Positions 1-10,204 of a stretch of 64,000 nucleotides of DNA are shown here, piece after piece. This stretch comes from Siderastrea radians (Eukaryota; Cnidaria; Anthozoa; Scleractinia; Rhizangiidae): positions 13,384,557 through 13,448,556 of the forward strand of contig OZ024898.1 in NCBI GenBank assembly GCA_964017195.1, in the 5' to 3' direction. A program made the translations under genes and the position numbers. Numbering within the stretch: the stretch's first letter is position 1; each line of letters starts with the position of its first letter. The notes below the pieces were generated by a model. That model was not told the DNA's origin. It did not search any database and was given only the letters and a program-made list of their open reading frames with translations.

Positions 1-414
1 CGTACATCTAAAAGAAATAATTATTTATCGTCTAAAAATGTTTATCCATCAAGAATCTTGTAAGGTTTTTCTTAAAAATTGTGCATGGCATTGGCCTTCT
101 TAAAAATACTGGGAGAGACATCCAGTCATTTGTAAAACGGAAGTAGGACACTCTCTGGTGGGGCTATCGACAGAGCTTTCGCGTTAATAGTTACTCGTTT
201 CAGTGGAATGAATTAATGATAAAAACGATCACTTCAATTTGTTTCTTTGTTCCAAACTGTTTTCTTGATCGAGCGCTGTGTATAAATAACACCCCATTGA
301 TTGTTGATCAATCACTTGTAAAAACATAGTGCCTGAAAAAGGATCACCTCGTGTTTCTTACACGGCTGGCTCTAAGTTGAAAGTCATGCTGTTTGCAGAA
401 GAGATGGATCTAAC
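1..414. other. No gene recognised
   Basis: I see no convincing reading frame, RNA gene or repeat structure in this left-edge stretch. It may be the 5' part of the broken pogo-type element that follows, but nothing in the sequence shows that directly. Confidence 0.4.
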
Positions 415-697
415 CTCACCCTGTATGTGGTTTTCAAGAGAAATGATCCTGCCAAAGAATGTTAACTCTCCTAACAGTGTGTTGGTAAGATGCCAGGAAT
501 AAGGCTGGATAGACGAACCCCTTGTTAAAGACTGGCTAGACTCTGTTTGGTCTAAAGTTGGAAGATTGATGAAGCGAAAGTTTCTCCTTGTGTGGGATTC
601 ATTTAGAGGCTACCTGACGCAGCCTGTAAAGAACTCACTAACCTGTCTCAACACTGTGCCTCTCCATTTCCCTGGAGGAATGACTAGTATGCTGTAA
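415..697 (+). pseudogene. Pogo/Tigger-type DDE transposase fragment
   Basis: Read in one frame, this stretch looks like the catalytic core of a pogo/Tigger-family (DDE superfamily) transposase, the enzyme that cuts and rejoins a DNA transposon. Visible landmarks are GWIDEPLVKDWLDSVW, then LLVWDSFRGYLT with the family's second catalytic aspartate (codon 596-598), then PGGMTSMLQP. An in-frame TAA lies at 500-502 and another stop follows ATGCTG at about 695. No amino-terminal DNA-binding domain is visible, so this is a dead internal fragment. It lies just outside the large inverted-repeat element that begins at 951. Family assignment rests on motif recognition only. Confidence 0.7.
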
Positions 698-940
698 CCA
701 TTCTGAGAAAGAATCACAGTATTCGATAGCTTGCCATGAATAAATTATAATTAACACACGTTGTCTGAAGTAACTTATCCTTTGATTTGCACTGTAAGAA
801 AATATTTTTTTTATTCAAAACATTTAACTATTTTTGATATTGCCATTCTTCGTTTGCATAATTGTCATTTCTCCTACCCTCTCATTCTTTTCTTGCTCGT
901 TCTCAGTTCGTCTCTTTTATTATGAGGTAAGGTCACTAAG

Positions 941-950
941 CCACCTTGGT
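941..950. repeat. Left target-site duplication of the 15.2 kb element
   Basis: CCACCTTGGT here matches CTACCTTGGC at 16130-16139 in 8 of 10 positions; both differences are transitions. A 9-11 bp duplication is typical of Mutator-like elements. Confidence 0.5.
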
Positions 951-1135
951 GGTTGTCACGAAAACTAAGACCCGCAAACTAAGACCTTTTTTTTTCTTGA
1001 TTTGTCAGTTTTCCGGTAAGGTAAATACCTTTTTATCTCGGACTGCCACTTTTCTGGTGGGGTCTTAGTTTTCGTAATTAGCTTCTGTAATTACGAAAAC
1101 TTAAAACCCTCATCTTCAGGCAATTAAATTTAGCG
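951..1135 (+). repeat. Left terminal inverted repeat
   Basis: About 185 bp, carrying the motif ACGAAAACTAAGACC in both orientations, spaced by a unit that includes CTTGATTTGTC and ATCTCGGA. It pairs with the longer right repeat at 15636-16129. Confidence 0.65.
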
Positions 1136-1608
1136 TTAGGTGTAATTATTATATGTAGGGGTAAACAATCACCTTTCTGTGATTTGCTTCTATTCTACTC
1201 CGACGAAAACAACAAATTGCTGCCCACTCAGTGGATGCAAGACTGAAAACAAACATACCAATTTCTTTGAGAAGTGTACGGGATGGGTAAAAATTATGCC
1301 AGCATTTGTTTCCCATCTTTTCAGTGCAGATTCGTAGAACAGAGTACTGTTAGTTACTTAGTTAAGTGCAGTACACAACGTATTAGAAACTCGCCAAATG
1401 TTCTGACTTGTTTTTTTATAGCACAAGTCCCTAGAGAATGTTGAGAAGTTTTATAACTGGTTTTGTTTTCGGATCTATCTGAGTAGGTTTTAATTATTTT
1501 TGTCATAAATCACGTTAAATTTGAGTGGTCACTTTAATTTGCACATTGTGGCTGATACAAAATGTTTCTTGCCATTAGTTGCTTCAACTTTTAGCTGCCG
1601 AAAAGTGC
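1136..1608. other. No gene recognised
   Basis: AT-rich sequence between the left terminal repeat and the first foldback element. No open frame of note, no repeats seen. Confidence 0.4.
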
Positions 1609-1618
1609 ATATTTTGTC

Positions 1619-2911
1619 CGGTAAGTACAAAATGCAGACTGCAGACTAGGTACAAAATGCAGACTGGGTACAAATTGCAGACTGCAGACTGAGTACAAAA
1701 TGCAGACTAAGACCAAAACGGTATAATAAACTATAAATGATAATTTCAATCATAGAAAGAAAAAGTTCGGTCAGTTGACTAGCCACCGATCAGATGCAAG
1801 AGGAAACCTTAAGAAAGTAAATAAATGGTCAATCACGAAACCACAGTTCGCTTTTCCTTGCTAAAAATTCATCCTATCATCTTTTCTTTTAATTTTTGTA
1901 TCCAGTAACATTTTTATTCTGTTGTTATTTTCTTCGAACATGCAGTGGAATTGAAGTGGTTCACTACTAGGATGGCAGGTATTGTGGGGCACACACAGAT
2001 TTTTGTACTTAAAATTGTCTTCTGGAAAAAAGGGTATGCTAGTAAAGAGGAGAAATAATAATAATTAACAAAAATGCGGGGTGGCAGGGAATTTATTTAT
2101 TGTTAAAAAAATAACTGTCACTTAATCAAACACAGCATCTATTTTTTTCATTTTTCTTGCCCCATGTCACGCAGTCGCCATTGCGAGTTCATCTATCCGC
2201 GGAAATTTGAACTATTCAAAGAGCACACGAGCCTCGAAAAGTACCACTTATAATCTTTAATAAAGATAATGCGTTGGACCTATGGTTGCTACTGAGGTGA
2301 CTGTTTTTTTAATACTGCAACAACTTTATCGAGTCTAGTGTGTTCTCTGACCTCTTTGAATAGTGAAAATTTTCGCGGATAGACGAACTCGGAAAAGGTG
2401 ACTTCGTGACACGGCAAGTTAAAAATCGAAAATATCTGCGTGTTTGATAAAGTGTCACAGTTCTTGTTTTCAAACAATAAATAACTAAATTACCTGCCAC
2501 CCTGTTTATTTTAATTTCATTACTAGTTTACCCATTTTTTACCGATTCACACCCCACTATACCTGCCATCATAGTAGTGAAAGTATAAAGCACTGGCCCC
2601 TTCAGTTCCACTGCATGTTCGAAGAAAGGATGATAGGACGAATTTTTTTCCAAGGAAAAGTGAATTGTGGTTTCGTGATTGACCGTTTGTTTACTTCCTT
2701 GTGGTTTTACCTTGCATCTGATCGGTGGCTAGTCAATAATTGACCGAGCTTTTTCTATCTTTGATTGAAATTATTTCGTTCATAGTTTAACAGACCGTTT
2801 TGGTATTAGTCTGCATTTTGTACTCAGTCTGCAGTCTGCAGTTTATACCCAGTCTGCATTTTGCACCTAGTCTGCAGTCTGCAGTCTGCTGTCTGCATTT
2901 TGTACCAACCG
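1619..2911. mobile_element. Foldback element 1 (palindromic, about 1.29 kb)
   Basis: The element is almost one long palindrome. The left arm (about 1619-2230) reappears inverted at about 2335-2911, around a loop of roughly 100 bp. Termini are CGGTAAGTACAAAATGC on the left and, reverse-complemented from the right, CGGTTGGTACAAAATGC. Both ends carry short arrays of CTGCAGACT and GTACAAAATG. A 10-bp duplication flanks it (ATATTTTGTC at 1609-1618, ATTTTTTGTC at 2912-2921; 9 of 10 match). It has no coding capacity, so it is non-autonomous. The duplication length suggests a Mutator-type transposase supplied in trans. Confidence 0.8.
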
Positions 2912-2921
2912 ATTTTTTGTC

Positions 2922-3279
2922 ATGCAACAAAACAAAAGGCACATATTTGAGAAATGTCTGGTGACGAGATCACAATGCTGGACTCACATTTCCTGCAACT
3001 CACACATACATTCACATCCTCTGCTTATACACGGTCCTGTGAAGGCTCACCCTCAACAAACAGAACATAATGCATTCTATAATACTATATCTCGTTCTCG
3101 GGCGATTTAGAAATTGCACCTCGTATTCTTTACAAGTTTTTGTTTTTGCAATCCTGGAGCTCCTTTTAAAATGGGCATGGCGGGGTGGGGGACACAATGA
3201 CATTACACATCTGTGATTTGCGCTGAGTTATCTTCACGCTAATGGAATAGTGTACTGAGACCTCAAAACTGCGAACATC
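2922..3279. other. No gene recognised
   Basis: Interior of the large element between foldback element 1 and the kinase-like pseudogene. Short frames here do not resemble any family I know. Confidence 0.4.
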
Positions 3280-4420
3280 TTAATTAGTAACCAAGATAAC
3301 AGCTCCTTATCTGCTAAAGGTGATGAATTCAAGTTGAAGTATCAGTCTAGACTGGTGACCTGTAAACTTACTGACTTTGGTGAAAGTTGCTCTTTACTTA
3401 CTCAGACGCACTTGCTTCTAAAACTAACAACGTTGATCGAGGAACAGTAGTTTATGTGGCACCAGAGATTCTGTTGCAAGGAAAGCTTACATCTGGTGCA
3501 TCCATTGCTTATTTGAAGTTTGCAGATGTTTGCAGTATCCCTTGCAAGGTGTCAAGTGTGAAATCGAGCGTGCAACTGTTTGGCGGGAGTTAGAGGAAGT
3601 TTACAAAGGATCCGTCAATTTTAATAGGGAAGAACTTTTAACAGGGAAGAACGAATGTCCTTAGACGAGGCATCTAAATTTACTTTGAGGAGGAGTAAAG
3701 ACCGCTACAGAAGAGATGTCGACTTTATTCACTTGAGCGTAAGCCAAGACACCACTGTACAGGAGTTTGATCATAGGCTTGCTTGTCAACTCGAGAGGGA
3801 AAACGAAGAGGTTGTACAAATAGACCCCGCCCAACAAACAGTGGTACCAATGCGTGCGCCATCCTGTCTGTTAAGGTGGCTGATGTCATCTTAACCTCGT
3901 TTGAAAGAGGGAGTGATATTTTTACACGTTTAGCTGAATCTGTTGAACAGATCATTTGCCTCTTGCCGGACAAAATAATTGCGCATCGCAATCTTGTGAA
4001 AATGTACAATCTCGTGGAAGCATATAAAATTCTTAGGGAGCAACATATTATTACATCCTCTGACGATATCTAATAGTTGCCTTTTGGAGACGGGGTCCAT
4101 TTTTCTGCTGGCAGAGGAAAGCTGTACTCCAAACGCTGCCATCTTAGTTGTAACGACTTCACTGCTGTCTTCACCAGTGATCCTTTGGTTTTGACGGTTG
4201 GGTGTTTTGATGGGAAACCTTACCTCATCAACACACATCCAGTTCACTGAGTCCCCGAAAAGGCAATGGTCTTGTCCTGGTTGGAGTAGAGAATCCTCCA
4301 GAAGTTTGGATGTTGCTAGGTGCCTGGCTGTGGGAGTGTCTAAACCACTCCATGAAGCCCAGCATAATTCTGAAAAGGAAACATGTTGGATAATTCCTCG
4401 CTAAGCAAGGTTTATAAATT
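3280..4420 (+). pseudogene. Broken protein-kinase plus cysteine-peptidase-like gene
   Basis: The first part reads as the activation segment of a protein kinase: TCKLTDFGES (DFG motif, about 3370), then NVDRGTVVYVAPEIL (APE motif, about 3430-3470), then LKFADV. The second part (about 3780-4300, with frame changes) reads as a separate domain. It has GTNACAILSVKVADVIL with a candidate nucleophilic cysteine and, further on, VGCFDGKPYLINTHPV with a candidate histidine. That order suggests a cysteine peptidase-like fold, although I cannot name the family with certainty. Several frameshifts and stops break the frame, the kinase N-lobe is absent, and the 3' part decays after about 4260. It may be cargo of the 951-16129 element, because no other element boundary surrounds it. 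Confidence 0.55.
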
Positions 4421-5945
4421 TGTCGCGTGGGGTTCGCGCGAGGATCGCTGAGGGTGGCCGAATCTCGATCTGCCTTATATATATATATATCTCGATGGTG
4501 TCCGCACAGTTGCCTAGCAACAAAACCAAATCGCGACCGCTGACAGATGCGCACTCTCATGTTTCTTCGCTACGTACATTTGAATGCTGTGTTTTGTTCA
4601 TCGTCTGTGAACAAGTTTATAATATCTGGACCAATTTCTGATGCAAATGAGGGCATGAGCAAAGACAGCAACGCCTGATTTAGCAAGTGGCTGGAAATCC
4701 ACCGTGGGGGAGATTTACCAGTGAAACTCAGCATGAACGCCGACTTGAAATTCAGCGCAAACAACGAAGGTGAAAGATGTCAACGACAAGAAAGCACGGG
4801 TAGAGAACATCGTTTACCGGTAATAGCCAAGTGAAGACTAAAGCCGTCAGCAGGATACAGATATCACAGGCGAGAAATCTTAGGCAACGTAGTTTAAATT
4901 TAGCTTGATAGCACAGCGCTCCTACAAAACGAGATTCCCTAACAACGGGAGAATCGATACAAGGTCTTTGAATCACACCGACTGAATAATAAGAATTATG
5001 AACTCAGCGGCTACAAACTCTTTGAGAAAATGTGTGCTGAAACCGATCAGGACCGGCGACACCAACAAGAAGTGCTTCGACAAACTGATTTGTTAGAAGC
5101 AACGAGAGACGACAAGAAATACACGATCATCAAAATGCTTTTGTTAGAATGAGTAGAATACCTTTCCAACGGATGGTGACTGAACAGATTGGCTCAAAAT
5201 TATTTCCTCTCTCTACCATAAATATCTTTACTCTTGATGTACCAGTAATTATCAACATATAATTATTTTTCCAAGTATGATTAAAACCACAGATTACACA
5301 AGAGAAATTCAAATATTTCATAAAATAGGTTTCAGTTCCCCAAACAGTGCATATTTGTGTATGAGCAGTAATATACAGATTTCGCCAAGCCTAAAAGCGG
5401 AGCCACGAAGGAATAAACTGGTGTTCGTTTCTCAAAAGTAGTCCTGAAACTTTTCGGTCTGAAATATATTTCGGGGCTTTTTTTGTCTTGTTCGCTTTCA
5501 AAAAGTGTTTCTCAAAAAGGATGAAAGTGTTCCGAATTGTCCTCCAATATTTTGGGGATCTGTTCTGTAAAACCAAGCTCCAAAGGTCATTCTAGAGGCT
5601 GAGCACAGCTTGATTATTTTACTCACGAGCCGTCTTGCTTGGTGTTTGCAATGTTTCTATATCCTGTCATTAACTGTCAAGGCTTGTCAAATCTCCTTGG
5701 ATTATTGGCTGTTCGCTTGAATGAACTTGAAACGGCGCTCATTTACAAAAACAAAATAAAAATTATTCGAGTATTTAAATGGCTTATCTTCATCGCGTTC
5801 GGATGTTAACAAATAACATGAACTGCTACTAAATAAAAATATTAGTCTGGTCAAAAATTTATACTGACATTTCACCGGCATTTTACTGGGACTACCCGAA
5901 AGAAAGGATCTGGGGAGCTTCGAAGCACTTGTAATAAACTTATTA
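4421..5945. other. No gene recognised; short TA run
   Basis: No supported gene. A (TA)n run lies at about 4477-4491. The rest is AT-rich sequence with only short unrelated frames, up to the first L1 promoter-like monomer. Confidence 0.4.
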
Positions 5946-5949
5946 AAGA

Positions 5950-6480
5950 AATGTCGCGTAGGTTTTAGCAGCTGCGAAAAAATTCAAGCACTTTGAGGAA
6001 CACACATTACTTAATACCAGATAAAATAGCTTTAAACTCAAAACTGCTCTGCTTATAGTTACTTAAGTAACCCTTATATTTCGTTCTTTAACTTGAGACC
6101 ATCGAGATTGAAAACAAACAAACAAACACCGTCCAAACATTAACTCTGTGACATAAGTTTTGCGGCAGCAAATTGTCTGAAATTCGAGCGCTTTTAAAAA
6201 TGCACAGAACTGTTTTTGGAAGCTTTTCGGATATAATAGGTTTAAACCGACAACTGCTTCGCTTATAGTTTTTCAAATAACTGTTATATTTCGTTCTCTA
6301 ACTAGAGACCATCAAGATTCAAAACAAAGAAACGCCAAACACGCTTTAATTAAATAATGCGGGCATAAGTTTTGCGGATGCGAAGTAAGCCTATATAAAG
6401 TTAGGCGCTTTGAGGAACGCACAAAACTGTTTTCGGAAGCATTTGGGATAAAATAGAGGGACTGGGTCGAGGCATGCGGA
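5950..6480 (+). repeat. Tandem monomers of about 200 bp upstream of L1 ORF1
   Basis: About two and a half imperfect copies of a roughly 195-211 bp unit. Landmarks recur in order: a GTTTTGCGGC-like box (about 5957, 6155, 6366), a GCGCTTTGAGGAACRCAC-like box, GATAAAATAG, GCTTATAGTT, TTATATTTCGTTCT and AGAGACCATCRAGATT. The array ends immediately before the L1 ORF1 region. By analogy with 5' monomers of other L1s it is probably the L1 promoter; that role is inference. Confidence 0.6.
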
Positions 6481-6678
6481 GGCAGTAGACGTGTTCCAAG
6501 CTGCTCCACATAACTTCGTCACTAAACGATGTTTTACGGCCTTTAATTCTTATGAATTCCAAGCGAAAAGCTAGAAGAAAGTAGTAATTCCAGTGCGTCT
6601 GGTGCTTCGCCGGTCGAAAAAAGAGCAAGAGAGTTAAACTCAAGTTCCTCGCCCGAGCGCTCTACTGAGGTCTTTGAA

Positions 6679-7395
6679 ATGCCGTCGGATGCCTTGGAGT
6701 TGAAATTAGATCTAATTCTGAAAAGACTAGAGACCATGGACAGTAAACTTGAGGAGATTAACACCACGGTGTCCAGCCTGGAGAGTAAATTCAACATATT
6801 AGAAGGTAGAGTGGAAAAGCTAGAAAATGATCAATCGACCACGAGGACCGCCGTAAAAGAGTTGCAAGATGGCCTCCAAGAATTCAATACGCAAGTCAAC
6901 GAAGCAACAGCGGCCCGAGAAAAAGCGAGCGAGCTCTGTGAGAACAGGTACAAAGAGTTGGAAAACAAACTGTTGTATGCTGAAGTGTAACAAAGGCGAG
7001 AAAATTTGCGTTTCTACGGTATTAGCGAGGAAGAAGAAGGCAGAGACTGTCGCATGGTGCTTAATTCTTTCCTGGAACAGCAATGTGGAGTCCAAACAGA
7101 AGGTATCGAATTTCAGCAGGTCCACAGGATCGGAAAGATTCATGATGATGGAAGCCCTAGAGCAATTATCGCTCGGTTTCTTAGATATTGCGACAGAGAA
7201 GCAGTTTTTTCAAAAGCAAAGTCGTTGAAGGATTCCGGGTACAGGATCACTGCAGACCTGCCAAAAGAAATAGTAAATCGAAGGAAGCTCCAGTCGAAGA
7301 AGCTGGTCAATGCAAGAAAAGCGGGTAAGATCGCGTTTTTCAGCCGCGCTGAACCGGATAAATTGTATATCGATGGACACTTGAACAAACTTTAA
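6679..7395 (+). pseudogene. L1 copy A ORF1 protein, one in-frame stop
   Basis: This encodes the L1 ORF1 nucleic-acid-binding protein, which packages element RNA. Residues about 1-100 form a heptad-rich coiled coil (LEEINTTVSSLESKFNILEG). The second half is the RRM-like and C-terminal domain (RRENLRFYGI, SPRAIIARFLRYCDREAVF, DLPKEIVNRRK, LYIDGHLNKL). An in-frame TAA at 6988-6990 falls between the coiled coil and the RRM. The frame is open further upstream (from about 6556) without an ATG. A likely original start, ATGAATTCC near 6551, is now out of frame by one base. Both changes indicate a dead copy. ORF2 follows after about 500 bp. Confidence 0.8.
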
Positions 7396-7903
7396 TTATT
7401 GCTGTTTACTTTATTGCTTGGATTGTTGATGCCTACATCTTGGCACAGCTTGAACATGACATTGCACGCGAATTTGTAACTAGATAAACTTGCCTCGGTC
7501 GTAGAAGGTTTTGCTTTTTTTCTTATTATAATTTCAATAGACGAAGTTATGGGGAACAAATAACCATCGTAATCATCATTTTCCCTCTCCGCTTAGTTTT
7601 CGTATTTAGTTTGTGTTTATGTTTATGTTGTTTTTTGTTTCAATCAATTTCCTCGAGTCGTTCTATGGTGGCACAACAGTGTTTCTGGTCACCTTTTATG
7701 TTCTGTCGTTTTCGTTATTCGTTAGTGTCTTGTAGGGTGTTAATTGCAAGTGTAATAAGGGAGAGTGTTAATTTTTTTGGCAAACAAACGCCTGCTTGAC
7801 ATAATACTTTTCATCACAACTTTTGTATGCAAATGGGTTCAGGTAACGTTTTTTGTTATTCCATTCGTGGCCTTTTACAAATTCCAACAGTTGTGGTAAA
7901 ATC
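7396..7903. other. L1 copy A inter-ORF region
   Basis: Non-coding spacer between ORF1 and ORF2 of L1 copy A. I see no further gene. Confidence 0.6.
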
Positions 7904-9506
7904 ATGGCAGCAAGTAACTTTGCATTTAAACTATTATCTTTAAATGCTCGTGGGATTCGTTCTTTTGAAAAAAGGAAAGCAGTATTTGGATGGGTAATGA
8001 GACAACAAGTCGACATTTGCTTTATTCAGGAAACCTATAGTACTAAGGAAGTCGAAAATGTTTGGAAAAAGCAGTGGAAGGGTGAGAGGTATTTCTCGCA
8101 TGGTTCCGTACATAGCAGAGGCGTGCTTGTCTTAATTAAAAATAGTTTGGAATTCCAAATCAAGACCATGCGGCAGGACAAAGAAGGTCGTTTTATTTTT
8201 CTAGAGGCGCTGGTGCAAGATCAAAAGTTTTTGTTAGTTAACATCTATGCTCCAAACAAAACGAGTGAGCAAACTTACTTTTTCGACAAAATCAAGGAGG
8301 AATTGGATAACATTGATATAGATGACGACTGTAGAATAATAATTGGGGGAGATTTCAATGTTATTTTAGACCCCGACCTTGATGGTTGGGGAGGCAAACC
8401 CAAATTAAAGGAATCAGTTAAGCAGATTGAGAATATTTGCTTACTGTACGATCTAGTAGATATTTGGCGACTTAGGAACCCAGGAATAAGACGTTTTACT
8501 TGGACGCAGAAAACTCCCATGATCCAAAGGAGGCTTGATTTTTGGTTAACCGACAATGCCTTGCAAGAGGAGATTGAGCAGGTAAGTATTATTCCTTCCA
8601 TAAAGTCTGATCACTCAGCAATTCTGTTGTCAATTAATGGAATAGAAGAAAAATCACACGGTCCTTCCTTCTGGAAGTTTAATGCAAGTTTATTAGATGA
8701 CAATGACTATGTAGCTCTAATAAACGATAACTACCAGGTTTGGGTTGAAGAATTTGGGGATATACAAGATCCCAGATTGCTTTGGGATCTTATTAAATAC
8801 AAAATTAGACAGGAGACAATTTCATACAGTAAATGCAAAGCGATGGAAAGAAAGGCGAAATTGACAACTTTAGAGGAAAAATTGACAATCCCTCAAGAGC
8901 TATGTGATCAGGATCCATCAACGGATAATCTGAATAGACTAGAGATTTTGAAAACCGAGTATGACCTTCAATATGAATACATTGCACAAGGCGCTATAAT
9001 CCGATCAAGGGCCAGATGGTATGAGCAAGGAGAGAAAAGTAGCAAGTATTTTTGGAACTTGGAGAGCTCTAGGGGTAAAAAGAGCACGATCCGAAAGATT
9101 CTTAAGGAGGATCAATCTCTGACAACGAACCCCAAAGAAATAATGGACGAACTTAGAAGTTTTTATTCAAATCTTTATCAAGTGAACTCCACTAGAGAAA
9201 GTGAAGCCTCATTAGACGCATTCCTTAACAGCGTATCCGTACCCACACTGTCTGAAATACAGAAAGAGAAGTGTGAGGAAAAATTGACTATCGGTGAATG
9301 TTTCAACATTTTGAATGATTTTCAAAAGAACAAAACACCAGGCAACGACGGCCTTACAGCGGAATTTTACTTAGCCTTTTGGCCTATTCTTGGAAAACAT
9401 TTAGTAGCTTGTCTCAATTATGCACATAATCACGGAGAGTTATCTAACTCTCAGAAACAAGCGGTGATCACTTTATTGGGAAAGAAAGGAAAAGATAAAA
9501 GGCTGA
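7904..9506 (+). pseudogene. L1 copy A ORF2: complete endonuclease, start of RT, then truncated
   Basis: ORF2 carries the apurinic-type endonuclease that nicks the target and the reverse transcriptase. The frame is open from the chosen ATG (MAASNFAFKLLSLNARG) to the break. The endonuclease spans about residues 1-235: LSLNARGIRSF, CFIQETYST, NIYAPN, IIIGGDFNVIL, and the terminal SDHSAILLSI. The linker and RT start follow (RARWYEQGEKSSKYFWNLE, KNKTPGNDGLTAEFY, AVITLLGKKGKDKRLI). At about 9506 the protein breaks off exactly where the family normally continues with NWRPISL. The next bases belong to a different L1 (copy B). L1s usually lose the 5' end, so loss of the 3' end is unusual. Confidence 0.85.
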
Positions 9507-9770
9507 TCAATTATTGTGCGTTTTGTAAGTCGTGAAGACAGAGAGCTTGTGTGGTCCAAACGAGGTAAGATTAAACAAACACATCAACTTGAAGAAGCCT
9601 ACATAACGGAGGATTACGCCCGGGCGATCCAAAAAGAGAGACAAATCTTAATTAAAGCTATGATGAAAGCTCAAAATGATGGAATAGACAACATTAAAGT
9701 AGTAGGCAGATTTCTGGTGGTAAACGGTGAGAAATTCGACTGTAGATCGACCCCGGACAGTTTGATGTGA
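9507..9770 (+). pseudogene. L1 copy B ORF1, C-terminal part only
   Basis: From the junction with copy A the frame reads IIVRFVSREDRELVWSKRGK, then EDYARAIQKERQILIKAMMK and VVGRFLVVNGEKFDC. This is the RRM/C-terminal half of an L1 ORF1 protein, of a lineage different from copy A. The amino-terminal coiled coil is missing because copy B starts here. It ends at a normal stop, with ORF2 of the same element about 430 bp downstream. Confidence 0.7.
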
Positions 9771-10204
9771 CTTTAGCTTTAAAAATTAAAAAAATGCCTT
9801 GAAGGTCTCTGTACTTTGAAAACATATTTGATAAGAAGGGCAACACAGAAGAAATACTGCTTGAGAGGATTTATTTGAATTGTCACCCTTTAGAATTGCA
9901 TCTGCAGACTGAAATTTAGAACCACCTTATGCCGTACAAACTATTCAACATATTTACCTGGTCGGTTTGTGCATACTAATTTTGCAGTTGCACGAGAAAA
10001 ATCCATTTTTAGGTGAGATGATGGACAAAACCTCAAGGGGAAAAGGCCCAACAATAGAGAGTTTTTATTTCAGTATGCAGTGCTGCTCTTCTGTGTGTAT
10101 ATTTAAATCTTTGTTTGTCACGTGTGCGTTAATTCGTTCCCTAGGTATTTGTTCTCATACCGTGGCTACCCAATTTGCAATAGGCAGTATAAACCCAAAC
10201 ATAA
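9771..10204. other. L1 copy B inter-ORF region
   Basis: Spacer between ORF1 and ORF2 of copy B. A short frame here (9967-10230) resembles nothing I know. Confidence 0.5.

Noticed and set aside
1620..1710. Regular short repeats resembling a CRISPR-like or minisatellite array
   Set aside because: The CTGCAGACT/GTACAAAATG units have no unique spacers of constant length and form the terminus of an inverted-repeat element.
3725..4560. Minus-strand frames of 94-110 codons
   Set aside because: They are shadows of the plus-strand kinase/peptidase pseudogene and carry no domain.
7140..7388. Minus-strand frames opposite L1 ORF1 and ORF2
   Set aside because: They are antisense shadows of clear L1 coding sequence.
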